A DNA stretch of 64,000 bases from Paenibacillus hunanensis (GTDB lineage: Bacteria; Bacillota; Bacilli; Paenibacillales; Paenibacillaceae): assembly GCF_014645615.1 (NCBI RefSeq), contig NZ_BMMB01000007.1, forward strand, positions 186,001 to 250,000, read 5' to 3'. A model generated the notes under the pieces. It was given only the letters and a program-made list of their open reading frames with translations. It did no database searches and was not told the DNA's origin. Shown in pieces: positions 1-9,476 of the stretch; the stretch's first letter is position 1; each line of letters begins with the position of its first letter. A program made the position numbers and the translations under genes.

Positions 1-2
1 TG

Positions 3-47
3 TTTAATATCAGCAGTCTGGATAGCCTGGCTTCGCTGGAACTATAA
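3..47 (+). CDS. fabD: C-terminal end of malonyl-CoA:ACP transacylase (partial)
   Basis: Only the last 14 codons are present, reading F-N-I-S-S-L-D-S-L-A-S-L-E-L then a TAA stop. No catalytic part is visible. The assignment rests on position: fabD lies directly before fabG in the fabHDG-acpP-fabF clusters of Bacillus and Paenibacillus. Its product loads malonyl groups onto acyl carrier protein. The 52-bp gap to fabG holds a strong ribosome binding site and no terminator, so the two are probably co-transcribed. Confidence 0.55.
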   Translation, partial: FNISSLDSLASLEL

Positions 48-99
48 GGCGAATGCTGGAGCTGGAAGAGCGAATATTTCGTGAAGGAGGTGCGTATGA

Positions 100-849
100 A
101 TGAGTAAACCACTAGCAGGACAAGCGGCACTTGTTACCGGTGCATCCCGCGGGATTGGCCGTAGCATTGCACTCGCACTGGCAGCAGCCGGAGCGGATGT
201 AGCAGTCAACTATGCAGGCAGCGAAGCTGCTGCACAGGAGACGGTACAGCAGATTGAAGCACTCGGCGTGAAGGCTTTTGCTGTCAAGGCAAATGTTGGC
301 GTAGCTGCTGAAGCAGAAGCGATGGTCAAGCAGGTGAGTGATACCTTTGGTAAAATTGATATTTTGATCAACAATGCTGGGATTACACGCGATAACCTGA
401 TCATGCGGATGAAGGAAGAGGAGTTCGATCAGGTTATCGAGACGAATCTGAAGGGCGTATTCAACTGTCTCAAAGCAGTAACGCGTCCAATGATGAAGCA
501 GCGCTATGGCCGCATCGTCAACATTTCATCCGTCGTAGGTGTACTGGGTAATCCGGGACAGGCCAATTACGTAGCTGCCAAAGCAGGTGTGATCGGTCTG
601 ACCAAAGCATCTGCGCAGGAGCTTGCGTCCCGTGGCATCACCGTGAACTGTGTAGCACCTGGCTTTATCGCTACCGATATGACGGATGAGCTGAACGAGG
701 AGCAGAAGGGTCGCATTCTGGGCCAGATTCCGCTTGCACGTTTGGGTCAGCCGGATGAAGTAGCACAGGTTGTTGGTTTCCTGGTGTCGCCTGCTGCGTC
801 TTACATGACGGGACAAACGCTACATGTTGATGGTGGCATGTACATGTAA
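100..849 (+). CDS. fabG: 3-oxoacyl-[acyl-carrier-protein] reductase
   Basis: A 249-residue short-chain dehydrogenase that reduces 3-oxoacyl-ACP to 3-hydroxyacyl-ACP with NADPH in type II fatty acid synthesis. The cofactor loop GASRGIG is at residues 14-20. The NNAG motif follows, and the catalytic Ser144, Tyr157 and Lys161 (YVAAK) have the spacing typical of FabG. The C-terminus ends in the G-Q-T-L-H-V-D-G-G motif of this family. The ATG at 100 follows a GGAGG at 84-88. The earlier ATG at 94 is out of frame and stops at once. It sits between the end of fabD and acpP, as in related Firmicutes. Confidence 0.96.
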   Translation: MSKPLAGQAALVTGASRGIGRSIALALAAAGADVAVNYAGSEAAAQETVQQIEALGVKAFAVKANVGVAAEAEAMVKQVSDTFGKIDILINNAGITRDNLIMRMKEEEFDQVIETNLKGVFNCLKAVTRPMMKQRYGRIVNISSVVGVLGNPGQANYVAAKAGVIGLTKASAQELASRGITVNCVAPGFIATDMTDELNEEQKGRILGQIPLARLGQPDEVAQVVGFLVSPAASYMTGQTLHVDGGMYM

Positions 850-878
850 GAAACAGGATTGGCTTACAGATGCCTGTA

Positions 879-907
879 TGGATTTTTAAGTACAATTTAC
901 GTATAAT
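879..907 (+). promoter_or_regulatory. possible sigma-A promoter for acpP
   Basis: A perfect TATAAT at 902-907 lies 24 bases before the acpP start. Seventeen bases upstream is TGGATT (879-884), which matches TTGACA at only three positions. It may add to read-through from fabG. Inference from sequence only. Confidence 0.35.
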
Positions 908-930
908 ACTTGGAAGAGGAGGTGAACCGG

Positions 931-1164
931 ATGTCTGATGTTTTGGAACGTGTAAAACGCATCGTTATCGACCGTTTAGGTGCTGACGAAGCTGATATTA
1001 AATTAGAATCTTCTTTCAAAGATGACCTTGGCGCAGATTCCCTCGATGTAGTGGAACTCGTTATGGAACTTGAAGAAGAGTTTGATCTTGAAATTTCTGA
1101 TGAAGACGCGGAGAAAATTACGACCGTAGGTGAAGTTGTGAACTACATACAATCTCATACCTAA
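931..1164 (+). CDS. acpP: acyl carrier protein
   Basis: A 77-residue acidic carrier protein that holds growing acyl chains on a phosphopantetheine arm. The attachment serine is Ser37 in the D-S-L-D motif, within the usual G-A-D-S-L-D-V-V-E-L helix start. Length and charge match bacterial AcpP. The frame is open upstream to a TTG at 910. The ATG at 931 is preferred because AGGAGGTG (917-924) lies 6-7 bases before it and the protein then begins M-S-D-V-L-E-R-V like other Firmicute AcpPs. It lies between fabG and fabF and is followed by a hairpin. Confidence 0.96.
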   Translation: MSDVLERVKRIVIDRLGADEADIKLESSFKDDLGADSLDVVELVMELEEEFDLEISDEDAEKITTVGEVVNYIQSHT

Positions 1165-1171
1165 GGCTAAA

Positions 1172-1209
1172 AAGTCCCGTTACCTGCATATTATTGCGGG
1201 TCGGGACTT
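1172..1209 (+). terminator. hairpin after acpP
   Basis: AAGTCCCG (1172-1179) pairs with CGGGACTT (1202-1209), and part of the loop can extend the stem. The tail is only weakly T-rich, so partial termination seems more likely than complete. Such a site would let acpP exceed fabF in transcript level. Confidence 0.55.
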
Positions 1210-1280
1210 CTCCTCATTCATGGCGTCTATCAGAATTGAACCAAAAATACACACATGCAGTCGATATGAGGTGAATGTGT

Positions 1281-2519
1281 TTGAAACATAGAGTGGTAAT
1301 TACAGGTCTTGGAGTCACTACGGCTCTTGGTAAGGATAAAGATACATTCTGGAATAACCTGATGGCAGGTAAATCCGGAATTACCCCGATTGAGGGATTT
1401 GATGTGAGTGCCTATACGACACGCATTGCGGGTCAGGTGCATGATTTTAATCCAGAGGACTATCTGGAGCGTAAAGAAGCACGTAAGCTGGATCGCTTTG
1501 TTCAGTTCGCCGTTGCTGCAACAGCAGAAGCGCTGAAGGATAGTAAGCTGAACGTTAGCGAGGATACCGATCCCGAACGTGTGGGTGTCATTATTGGCTC
1601 CGGCATCGGCGGGCTGGGTACCTTCGAGGATCAGCACAGCATTTTGCTTGAAAAAGGTCCAAAACGCGTAAGTCCTTTCTTCATTCCGATGATGATTGCA
1701 AACATGGCTTCCGGTCAGGTATCGATCATTCATGGAGCGAAAGGCCCGAACGTAGCGCCGGTAACGGCTTGTGCGAGCGGTAGCCACGCGATTGGCGATG
1801 CATTCAAATTTATTCAATCTGGCGAAGCTGATGTGATGATCACAGGCGGCGCGGAAGCAACGATTCGTCCAACTGGACTTGCCGGCTTCTGCTCGATGCG
1901 TGCGATGTCTACACGTAATGATGATCCAACTACAGCAAGCCGTCCATTTGATACAGGTCGCGATGGCTTTGTAATGGCAGAAGGATCGGGTATTCTGATT
2001 CTTGAATCGCTGGAGCATGCACAGAAGCGCGGTGCACATATCTATGCTGAGGTAATCGGCTATGGACTGAGTGCAGATGCATTCCATATGACAGAGCCGA
2101 ATCCAGATGGACCCGCACGCTGCATGAAGATGGCGATGCGTACAGCTGGTATTCAGCCAGAAGACGTACAGTATATTAATGCACACGGTACATCTACTCC
2201 AGTAGGTGACAAATCGGAAACGAAAGCGATCAAAATGGCGCTTGGCGATCATGCGAGCCGTATTGCGGTTAGCTCCACTAAATCGATGACCGGACACTTG
2301 CTTGGTGCTGCTGGTGGTGTCGAAGCGGTAATCTGTGCGCTGTCCTTACAGCATCAGATCATCGCACCAACGATCAACCTGCATGACCAGGACCCGGAAT
2401 GCGATCTGGATTATGTTCCGAATGTGGCACGCAAAGCCGATTTGAACATCGTAATGTCCAACTCTTTTGGATTCGGGGGACATAATGCCTCGATCGTCCT
2501 GAAGAAATTCGAAGCGTAA
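1281..2519 (+). CDS. fabF: beta-ketoacyl-ACP synthase II
   Basis: A 412-residue condensing enzyme that extends acyl-ACP with malonyl-ACP. The Cys-His-His triad is visible: Cys164 in V-T-A-C-A-S-G, His302 in N-A-H-G-T-S-T, and His339 in M-T-G-H-L-L-G-A-A-G. The C-terminus N-S-F-G-F-G-G-H-N is typical. Two starts are possible. An ATG at 1275 is only one base from the GAGGTG at 1268-1273. The TTG at 1281 is seven bases away and gives M-K-H-R-V-V-I-T-G-L-G, so TTG is chosen. The gene follows acpP and precedes rnc by 12 bases. Confidence 0.95.
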   Translation: MKHRVVITGLGVTTALGKDKDTFWNNLMAGKSGITPIEGFDVSAYTTRIAGQVHDFNPEDYLERKEARKLDRFVQFAVAATAEALKDSKLNVSEDTDPERVGVIIGSGIGGLGTFEDQHSILLEKGPKRVSPFFIPMMIANMASGQVSIIHGAKGPNVAPVTACASGSHAIGDAFKFIQSGEADVMITGGAEATIRPTGLAGFCSMRAMSTRNDDPTTASRPFDTGRDGFVMAEGSGILILESLEHAQKRGAHIYAEVIGYGLSADAFHMTEPNPDGPARCMKMAMRTAGIQPEDVQYINAHGTSTPVGDKSETKAIKMALGDHASRIAVSSTKSMTGHLLGAAGGVEAVICALSLQHQIIAPTINLHDQDPECDLDYVPNVARKADLNIVMSNSFGFGGHNASIVLKKFEA

Positions 2520-2531
2520 GGGGTCAGTTTC

Positions 2532-3224
2532 TTGAACGGAGATGTGAAACAGCTACAGCAACAAATTCAAATCCAGTTCCACAATCGTCAGTTGCTCAAG
2601 CAGGCGTTTACGCATGCCTCGTATGTGAATGAACATCGGTTCAGTCAGCATCAGGATAACGAGCGACTGGAGTTTCTTGGCGATGCGGTACTGGAACTGA
2701 CGGTGTCGGAGTATCTGTATAATGAGTATCCCGACCGCCCCGAAGGCGAGCTGACGAAGCTGCGTGCAGCGATCGTCTGTGAGCCTTCGCTGGTCAAGTT
2801 TGCGGAGGTGCTCGATTTCGGACGTTATGTGTTGCTTGGTAAAGGGGAGGAGCTGACCGGAGGACGGCAGCGCCCTGCTCTGCTGGCAGACGTATTTGAA
2901 TCGTTTATCGGAGCCCTGTATCTGGATCAAGGTCTGGATGCAGTGAAAGTCTTCCTGGAAAAGCATGTGTTCTCCAGTCTTTCACCTGGCGGACAGCTTC
3001 AGATGATGGATTTCAAAACGGAGCTACAGGAGTTTACCCAGCATCACAATATGGGTGTACTGGAATACCGCATCATTGAGGAAAAAGGTCCTGCCCATGA
3101 GCGGGAGTTTGTCTCGGAAGTCTATATGGGGGATGAAAGCCTTGGCCAGGGATCAGGCCGTTCCAAAAAGGAAGCGGAGCAGCGTGCGGCTGCGGCAGCC
3201 CTGAACCAGTTGAAGCTGAAATAA
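2532..3224 (+). CDS. rnc: ribonuclease III
   Basis: A 230-residue double-strand-specific endoribonuclease that processes rRNA and mRNA. The N-terminal RNase III domain has the signature N-E-R-L-E-F-L-G-D-A-V-L-E-L, with the metal-binding acidic residues of the second site in D-V-F-E-S-F-I-G-A-L-Y. The C-terminal double-stranded RNA-binding domain covers roughly residues 160-228 and ends in K-K-E-A-E-Q-R-A-A-A-A-A-L. The start is TTG at 2532, with an AAGGGG ribosome site overlapping the fabF stop. In Firmicutes rnc normally precedes smc, as here. Confidence 0.95.
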   Translation: MNGDVKQLQQQIQIQFHNRQLLKQAFTHASYVNEHRFSQHQDNERLEFLGDAVLELTVSEYLYNEYPDRPEGELTKLRAAIVCEPSLVKFAEVLDFGRYVLLGKGEELTGGRQRPALLADVFESFIGALYLDQGLDAVKVFLEKHVFSSLSPGGQLQMMDFKTELQEFTQHHNMGVLEYRIIEEKGPAHEREFVSEVYMGDESLGQGSGRSKKEAEQRAAAAALNQLKLK

Positions 3225-3258
3225 CATCTCTCTCTTTTCTGGCGATTACAGGACAAAC

Positions 3259-3327
3259 AAAGAGCAAAGAGCAGTCATTGCCCCCTTGCAAGCGTACAAG
3301 AGGCACGACCGCTTTTTGCTCTTTTTC
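3259..3327 (+). terminator. terminator between rnc and smc
   Basis: AAAGAGCAAAGAGC (3259-3272) pairs with GCTTTTTGCTCTTT (3311-3324) with one wobble pair, followed by T residues. The 38-base loop is long, but the stem is 14 bp. It would end the fab-rnc transcript before smc. Confidence 0.6.
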
Positions 3328-3329
3328 CA

Positions 3330-3360
3330 TTGATGGCAAGGCACGCAATTATGCTACAAT
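3330..3360 (+). promoter_or_regulatory. possible extended -10 promoter for smc
   Basis: TGCTACAAT (3352-3360) is an extended -10 element 25 bases before the smc ATG. TTGATG at 3330-3335 is a possible -35, with a long 19-base spacer. It lies just after the preceding terminator, where a promoter is expected. Confidence 0.45.
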
Positions 3361-3384
3361 AGCAGTAGAGGTGAACAATACATT

Positions 3385-6300
3385 ATGTTCCTGAAAAGAA
3401 TTGAATTATCGGGCTTCAAATCATTTGCCGACAAAACAGAAATGGAGTTTGTCCAGGGTATTACCGCCGTCGTTGGACCTAACGGCAGTGGCAAAAGTAA
3501 CATTTCCGATGGAATCCGCTGGGTACTCGGTGAACAGTCTGCCAAGTCGCTACGCGGCGGCAAGATGGAAGATATTATTTTTGCCGGAAGCGATTCGCGT
3601 AAGCCGGTCAGCTATTCCGAAGTATCGCTAACACTGGATAACGAGGATCAGGCATTGCCGCTCGATTATAACGAAGTGACGATTACACGTCGTGTGCATC
3701 GCAGTGGGGATAGTGAATATCTGATTAATCGTCAGTCCTGTCGGCTCAAGGATATTACCGAGCTGTTCATGGATACAGGGATCGGTAAAGAAGCGTACTC
3801 GATTATCGGGCAGGGTCGAATCGAGGAGATTTTGAGCACGCGTTCTGAGGATCGGCGTGGAATCTTCGAGGAAGCTTCCGGTATTGTCAAATATAAATCA
3901 CGTAAAAAAGACGCTGTGCGCAAGCTCGATGATACCGAGCAGAATCTGCTACGTATTCACGATCTGGTGCATGAGCTGGAAGATCAGATTGGGCCGCTAC
4001 GTGAGCAGTCGGAAAAGGCTATTCATTTTAAGCAGCTCAAGGAACAGCTCAAGCACAAGGAAATCGGGATGTATGTGCATGATATTGAGCGTATTCATAG
4101 CACATGGACGACTGCTGGTGAGCAGCTGGAACGGTATAAAAAAACGCAGGAAGCACTCGCGAGCGTCGTTGCTGGACATGATGCCAAGCTGGAGGATGAG
4201 CGTACAGCTCTTCGTGAAGCCGAGCAAACGGTCGAGCGCCTGCAAGAGCTACTGCTGCAATACAGCGAGCAAGCAGAGAAGGCAGAAGGTCAGGTTGAGC
4301 TTCTCAAGGAACGTCGCCACAATCTGGAGCAAAATCGCAAGCAACTTGGTGTCGCACTGGAGCGAAGCGAAGAGCGTACCAGTCAACGTACGGGTGAAAC
4401 CGAGCAGCTTCAAAGCAAGCTGACTGAGCTGAATGGACAGCTGGAGCAGCTACGTAGCACACTGAATGCAGAAGAAGCTCGTTTAAACGAAATTAATGGT
4501 GGGATCAGTCAGCAGCAGGAAGAAAGCCTGAAGGGCGATCTACTACAGCTGATGAACGATATGGCACAGCTTCGTAACGAGATTCGGTATGCTGATCAGG
4601 AAACCGAATCCACACAGCGCCGTATGGCACGCGCTGAGAGCGAATCAGGCAAATGGCGTGAGGAGAAGCAGCGTCTGGAGCAGAGTAAGGCGACACTAAC
4701 GGCGCAGCTAGAGAAGTTTGCCAAAGATATTGCGGGTGTACGTACCGATTACATTAAGCAGAGCGAACAGCTTCATAGTCTGCAAAAATCCGCCGAGCAG
4801 CTGCAAGCATCGATTCGCCAGTGGGAACAGCGCCGCGAGGCACTCATTTCACGCCGGGATACGATGCAGGAGATGCAGGAAGATTTTGAAGGCTTTATGC
4901 TCGGTGTTAAGGAAGTGCTTAAAGCTTCCCGTAATAATACACTGACCGGTGTACATGGAGCAGTTGCCGAACTGGTACGCGTGCCTGAATATTTGGAGCA
5001 AGCGATGGAAACCGCACTGGGTGCATCGGTACAGCATATCGTTATGGAAAATGAGGATGTGTCTCGTCGAGCGATTGCTTTTCTGAAGCAGCGTCAATTA
5101 GGACGAGCTACGTTTTTACCGCTGGACGTTATTCGTCCACGTCGTATTGGAGATAATGATAAGCGTCTGGCAGAAGGTGCGGAGGGCTTTGTCGGTATCG
5201 GTGCAGAGCTGGTTGAGTATGACGAGCGTTATGCTTCGATTATCGGAAGCTTGATCGGAAGCGTTGTAATCGCTGAGACGCTGGAGCAGGCGAACCGAAT
5301 CGCAGCCAAGCTTGGTTATCGCTACCGCGTCGTAACGCTGGAAGGCGATGTGGTCAATGCGGGTGGTTCGATGACAGGTGGTAGTCAGTTTAAAAAGAAT
5401 ACCAATCTGTTAGGGCGGAAACGTCAGCTTGATCAGCTTGGCGAACAGATTGCGGAGAGCGAACAGGAGATCAAGCGTATACGCAGTGAGCAGGAAAGTG
5501 TACGAGAGCGACTGGAAGCGACAGAAAGTAAGCTGGATCGTCTGCGTGCCGATGGCGACCGTAAGCGTGGCGAGGAGCAACAGACTGCTGGAGAGCTCAA
5601 GCAGCTGGAGCATGAATTCCGTCATGTGAATGAGCAGTACGAGCTGTATGGTCAGGAGAAGACCGCATACACCTCGGAGCTGGATGCGATTGCTAAAAAG
5701 CGCAAGGAAGCCGAGCAAAAGCTAGCCGAGCTGCAAAAGCAGGAGCAAAAGCTGCAAAACGATATTCAATCAGCTGAACAAAAGCGTAAATCCAATGAAT
5801 CGGTCAAAGAGCAATTACAGGAGCAAGTGACCGATCTGAAAATCCGTGAAGGCAAGCTGGCACAGGAAATCTTCTCATTGGAGGAGCAAATGTCTCGTAC
5901 CCGCGAGGAATCGCAGGATTATGGACAGGAGCTGGAAAGTAACCGTGCTCAGCTGGCTACACTGGAACGGGATTTGCAAAAGAATACTACGGATCAGCAG
6001 CGCCAGCAGGAGCAATTAGAGCGTCTGCGCCGTCAGCGTACCGAAACCGGCACCGAGCTGGAGCAAGCGCGTGCGAAGCGTCTCGCGTTACAGCAAAAGC
6101 TGGAGCAGGAAGAAAACAAGACACGCGAGCAGCGGAGCGAGCTCAAGGCAGTCGAGGACGAGATGCGCAAAACCGAGATTCAGGTCAATCGTCTGGATGT
6201 AGAGCTGGAAAATATTCTGGCGAAGCTTCAGGAGGAATACGAGCTGACCTATGAACAGGCGAAGCAGCGCTATGGCTTACCGGAGGACGTTGCTGCCACG

Positions 6301-6957
6301 GGTGAAGAGGTACGCGGCTTGAAGCGTCAAATTGTGGAGCTGGGTGACGTCAATCTGGGTGCGATTGAGGAATATCAGCGCGTGAATGAACGCTATGAGT
6401 TCCTGACCGTGCAGCAAAATGATCTCATCGAAGCGAAGACCGCCCTGTATCAGGTGATCAAGGAAATGGACGATGAAATGTCCAAACGCTTCAAGCATAC
6501 ATTTGATGCGATTCGAGGTCAGTTTGGTACGGTGTTTACGAAGTTGTTTGGCGGTGGACGTGCAGATTTGATTTTGGCAGATCCGGAGCGATTGCTGGAA
6601 ACAGGGATCGATATCGTCGCACAGCCGCCAGGGAAAAAGCTGCAAAATCTACAGCTGCTTTCCGGTGGCGAGCGTGCATTGACTGCGATGGCGCTACTGT
6701 TTGCTATTTTGCAGGTCAAGCCTGTTCCATTCTGCGTGCTGGATGAGGTGGAAGCGGCACTGGATGAAGCTAACGTTACGCGGTTTGCGCAGTATTTGCG
6801 TGAATTTGCTGGACAGACGCAATTTATTGTCGTGACGCACCGCAAAGGTACAATGGAGGAAGCGGACGTGTTATACGGTGTGACGATGGAGGAAGGCGGC
6901 GTATCCAAGCTGGTATCTGTTCGTCTGGATGATGTGGACGAGGTTGAGATTGCTTGA
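3385..6957 (+). CDS. smc: chromosome partition protein SMC
   Basis: A 1190-residue SMC ATPase, the core of the SMC-ScpAB condensin that compacts and segregates the chromosome. The N-terminal head has Walker A G-P-N-G-S-G-K-S-N at about residues 32-40. Two long coiled coils, rich in Glu/Gln/Arg/Leu, flank a hinge at roughly residues 510-680, which contains the glycine-rich G-G-S-M-T-G-G-S. The C-terminal head has the signature L-S-G-G-E-R-A at about 1092 and Walker B C-V-L-D-E-V-E at about 1117. Length is normal for the family. The ATG at 3385 follows AGAGGTGAAC. ftsY follows 189 bases later, as in B. subtilis. Confidence 0.97.
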   Translation: MFLKRIELSGFKSFADKTEMEFVQGITAVVGPNGSGKSNISDGIRWVLGEQSAKSLRGGKMEDIIFAGSDSRKPVSYSEVSLTLDNEDQALPLDYNEVTITRRVHRSGDSEYLINRQSCRLKDITELFMDTGIGKEAYSIIGQGRIEEILSTRSEDRRGIFEEASGIVKYKSRKKDAVRKLDDTEQNLLRIHDLVHELEDQIGPLREQSEKAIHFKQLKEQLKHKEIGMYVHDIERIHSTWTTAGEQLERYKKTQEALASVVAGHDAKLEDERTALREAEQTVERLQELLLQYSEQAEKAEGQVELLKERRHNLEQNRKQLGVALERSEERTSQRTGETEQLQSKLTELNGQLEQLRSTLNAEEARLNEINGGISQQQEESLKGDLLQLMNDMAQLRNEIRYADQETESTQRRMARAESESGKWREEKQRLEQSKATLTAQLEKFAKDIAGVRTDYIKQSEQLHSLQKSAEQLQASIRQWEQRREALISRRDTMQEMQEDFEGFMLGVKEVLKASRNNTLTGVHGAVAELVRVPEYLEQAMETALGASVQHIVMENEDVSRRAIAFLKQRQLGRATFLPLDVIRPRRIGDNDKRLAEGAEGFVGIGAELVEYDERYASIIGSLIGSVVIAETLEQANRIAAKLGYRYRVVTLEGDVVNAGGSMTGGSQFKKNTNLLGRKRQLDQLGEQIAESEQEIKRIRSEQESVRERLEATESKLDRLRADGDRKRGEEQQTAGELKQLEHEFRHVNEQYELYGQEKTAYTSELDAIAKKRKEAEQKLAELQKQEQKLQNDIQSAEQKRKSNESVKEQLQEQVTDLKIREGKLAQEIFSLEEQMSRTREESQDYGQELESNRAQLATLERDLQKNTTDQQRQQEQLERLRRQRTETGTELEQARAKRLALQQKLEQEENKTREQRSELKAVEDEMRKTEIQVNRLDVELENILAKLQEEYELTYEQAKQRYGLPEDVAATGEEVRGLKRQIVELGDVNLGAIEEYQRVNERYEFLTVQQNDLIEAKTALYQVIKEMDDEMSKRFKHTFDAIRGQFGTVFTKLFGGGRADLILADPERLLETGIDIVAQPPGKKLQNLQLLSGGERALTAMALLFAILQVKPVPFCVLDEVEAALDEANVTRFAQYLREFAGQTQFIVVTHRKGTMEEADVLYGVTMEEGGVSKLVSVRLDDVDEVEIA

Positions 6958-7146
6958 TACCGGTTGAACTTTATGGGAATGATACGCTTAGATAGGATGC
7001 GTTCACATCTATATAAATTGTGGTAGCAATGTTTGGCAGTCCTGATCGGTCTTGTGTGATAAATGTGATGATCAGAATCTTCATCAGCTTTGTTTTTCTC
7101 AAAATAAATATCTGAATCATAACTATGATGTTGACGGAGGAATCTC

Positions 7147-8148
7147 ATGAGCTTTTTCAAAAAACTGCGGGAAAGCATTTCCCAGAAAACTGAAGCCGTA
7201 ACCCAGCAGTTCCGCGATGGTCTGGAAAAAACACGTAAAGGCCTGGTTGGAGCAGTAACCGATCTGGTCATTCGCCGTAAGAAGATCGATGAAGAATTTT
7301 ACGAAGAGCTGGAAGAAATTCTGATTGGCGCCGATGTGGGCGTGAATACCGTAATGGAGCTGATCGATGAGCTTCGCGACGAAGTGAAGAAAAGACGGAT
7401 CGAGGATGCAGCAGACCTACAGCCTGTCCTGTCGGAGAAGCTGACCGAATTGTTGCGTGGTGATGAGAATCCGGGTCTGAATATGAATCCAGATGGCATC
7501 ACGGTCATTCTGTTTGTCGGCGTTAACGGTGTAGGTAAAACAACGACAATCGGTAAAATGGCTCACCGCTTCCAGCAGGAAGGTAAAAAGGTTATGCTGG
7601 CAGCAGGCGATACATTCCGTGCCGGAGCGATTGAACAGCTTGAGGTATGGGGACAGCGTGCAGGTGTCGAAGTGATCAAGCAGCAAGCAGGCTCTGATCC
7701 AGCAGCAGTGATGTATGATGCTGTACGTGCAGCCAAGCAGCGTAATGTGGATGTATTGTTATGCGATACCGCAGGTCGACTGCAAAACAAAACGAATCTG
7801 ATGGAAGAGCTGAACAAAATTTTCCGTGTTATTCAGCGCGAAATTCCAGATGCACCGCATGAAGTGCTGATGGTGCTGGATGCAACGACCGGACAAAATG
7901 CGCTCAGTCAGGCAAAGCTATTTGGCGAGAAGAGTGGCGTGACCGGTCTTGTATTGACCAAGCTCGATGGCACAGCCAAAGGCGGTATCGTGGTTGCGAT
8001 TCGTCAGGAACTGAATCTTCCGGTCAAATTTGTCGGTCTGGGCGAAAAGATCGGCGATCTACAGCCATTTGATAGCGAGCAGTTTGTGCATGCGTTATTT
8101 GCTGGACTGATTCAGGAAGAAGTAGAACAGGAAGAAGAGCAAGCGTAA
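7147..8148 (+). CDS. ftsY: signal recognition particle receptor FtsY
   Basis: A 333-residue SRP GTPase that docks ribosome-SRP complexes at the membrane for co-translational insertion. An N domain of about 100 residues leads into the G domain with G-V-N-G-V-G-K-T-T at about 124-132, D-T-A-G-R at about 206, and T-K-L-D-G-T-A-K-G-G at about 270. The acidic A domain found in E. coli is absent, as usual in Firmicutes. The last residues are a short Glu-rich tail. Its start follows GACGGAGGAATCTC. The partner ffh lies 2 kb downstream. Confidence 0.97.
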   Translation: MSFFKKLRESISQKTEAVTQQFRDGLEKTRKGLVGAVTDLVIRRKKIDEEFYEELEEILIGADVGVNTVMELIDELRDEVKKRRIEDAADLQPVLSEKLTELLRGDENPGLNMNPDGITVILFVGVNGVGKTTTIGKMAHRFQQEGKKVMLAAGDTFRAGAIEQLEVWGQRAGVEVIKQQAGSDPAAVMYDAVRAAKQRNVDVLLCDTAGRLQNKTNLMEELNKIFRVIQREIPDAPHEVLMVLDATTGQNALSQAKLFGEKSGVTGLVLTKLDGTAKGGIVVAIRQELNLPVKFVGLGEKIGDLQPFDSEQFVHALFAGLIQEEVEQEEEQA

Positions 8149-8669
8149 CGTAAGCAAGTCCGAATAATGGGCAATCGGCATAAGCACCAATGAAGGCCAT
8201 CATAGCAAGGCGCCCGTAAGTATAAGAGCGTAGTGGAAGGTAGGAATCCCTTTTTTCAGCTTGCTTGTGATCGCTTTACAGCCAGGATAGCCTGATACCC
8301 CGCACCGAATCCATTTGTATGCGCGTAATCGCATCCATAGATAGTACAAATAGCAACAGATACTACACATAGCAACCGTCCGCGTAAATGCCGAAATAGT
8401 GACATTTACCTGGTCGGTTGCTTTTTCATTTCAACGTTATTTTCACGTATTGTGGAAATACAGCCGCTTAAAGAGTTACAATAGATACAGTGCTACATAC
8501 AATCGTAGCTATAAGGACAATGCAGTTGACCATTACAAAAATGACAGACTTAGCTTTGATGTGACTGCGATGATCATGTAATCGAAACCGGTCATGCCTT
8601 ATCACCACGCTGGATGAACCGAATAACACAGAGACAGACAACGGACAGGATAAAGAGAGGAAGTGAATC
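8149..8669. other. intergenic stretch between ftsY and the PAQR gene
   Basis: I see no convincing gene in this 521-bp gap. It contains one strong terminator (8371-8427). A 7-bp inverted pair, AAGCAAG near 8152 and CTTGCTT near 8260, may form a long weak hairpin after ftsY. A short reading frame at 8399-8581 overlaps the terminator, lacks a ribosome site and is not called. Confidence 0.5.
8371..8427 (+). terminator. rho-independent terminator
   Basis: Outer stem AGCAACCG (8371-8378) with CGGTTGCT (8415-8422), inner stem GTAAATG (8384-8390) with CATTTAC (8403-8409), then TTTTT. It closes the smc-ftsY transcript. Confidence 0.75.
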
Positions 8670-9317
8670 ATGGCCGATACGTATACGTACACACGCCGTG
8701 AAGAAGTGGCTAACGCCATCACACACGGCATCGGAGCAGCGCTAAGTGCAGCAGCGCTAGTTATTTTAATTGTATTCGCAAGCTTGAAAGGCACACCATG
8801 GCATATCGTCAGCTTTACCGTATATGGAGTGACCATGCTACTACTGTATAGCTGTTCTACCCTGGTACACAGCTTCCGCGATGGAAAAGTAAAGGATTTA
8901 TTCGAAATTTTTGACCACTCGGCGATCTACCTGTTTATCGCAGGTACGTACACTCCATTTATGTTATTAGCCGTTAAAGGCCCACTCGGCTGGTCGATCT
9001 TCGGCACCGTATGGGGCATAGCCATACTCGGTTGTGCATTCAAAGCATTTTTTGCCAAGCGCTTCCTGTTTATGTCTACCCTGTTCTACCTGCTGATGGG
9101 CTGGCTGATCGTGCTTGCCTGGGCACCGCTCACTGCCGCGATAGCGACAGGAGGAATCGTCCTGCTCGTGGCAGGCGGTCTTATGTACACACTGGGCACG
9201 GTGTTCTATGTATGGAGAGGCTTCCCTTTCCATCATGCTGTATGGCACTTATTCGTACTTGTCGGTAGCGTATTGCACTTCTTCGCTGTATTGTTCTATT
9301 TGCTGCCGTGGCGTTAA
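8670..9317 (+). CDS. hemolysin III / PAQR family membrane protein
   Basis: A 215-residue protein with about seven hydrophobic membrane segments. It carries the hallmarks of the hemolysin III/PAQR family: E-E-x-A-N-A-I-T-H-G-I-G near residues 11-21, the F-D-H-S-A-I-Y-L-F-I-A-G-T-Y-T-P-F core near 81-97, and a C-terminal F-x-x-H-A-V-W-H-L-F-V-L-V-G-S with conserved His residues thought to bind a metal. B. subtilis YplQ is in this family. Despite the name, the family's role in Firmicutes is not settled and membrane homeostasis is the usual proposal. The gene has terminators on both sides, so it is probably a single-gene transcript. Confidence 0.85.
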   Translation: MADTYTYTRREEVANAITHGIGAALSAAALVILIVFASLKGTPWHIVSFTVYGVTMLLLYSCSTLVHSFRDGKVKDLFEIFDHSAIYLFIAGTYTPFMLLAVKGPLGWSIFGTVWGIAILGCAFKAFFAKRFLFMSTLFYLLMGWLIVLAWAPLTAAIATGGIVLLVAGGLMYTLGTVFYVWRGFPFHHAVWHLFVLVGSVLHFFAVLFYLLPWR

Positions 9318-9326
9318 ATGAAAGCA

Positions 9327-9382
9327 AGCCATCCGAGCGAGCACAGGAGTGTATTCCTGCTCGTTGCAGGGTGGCTTTTTTA
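9327..9382 (+). terminator. terminator after the PAQR gene
   Basis: AGCCATCC pairs with GGGTGGCT, and inside it GAGCGAGCACAGGA partly pairs with TCCTGCTCG. Six T residues follow at 9376-9381. Confidence 0.75.
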
Positions 9383-9476
9383 TGAGCAAAAATGATGCTT
9401 TAGGGTCAATAAACGTCCGATAAACGCTCATGTTGCAACGATAGCAATTCACTATCATTCTCCTTCAAAAGATGTT

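Noticed and set aside
1230..2297. A 355-codon open frame on the minus strand opposite fabF
   Set aside because: Cys/His/Arg-rich nonsense composition, no ribosome site, and it mirrors a clear fabF coding strand.
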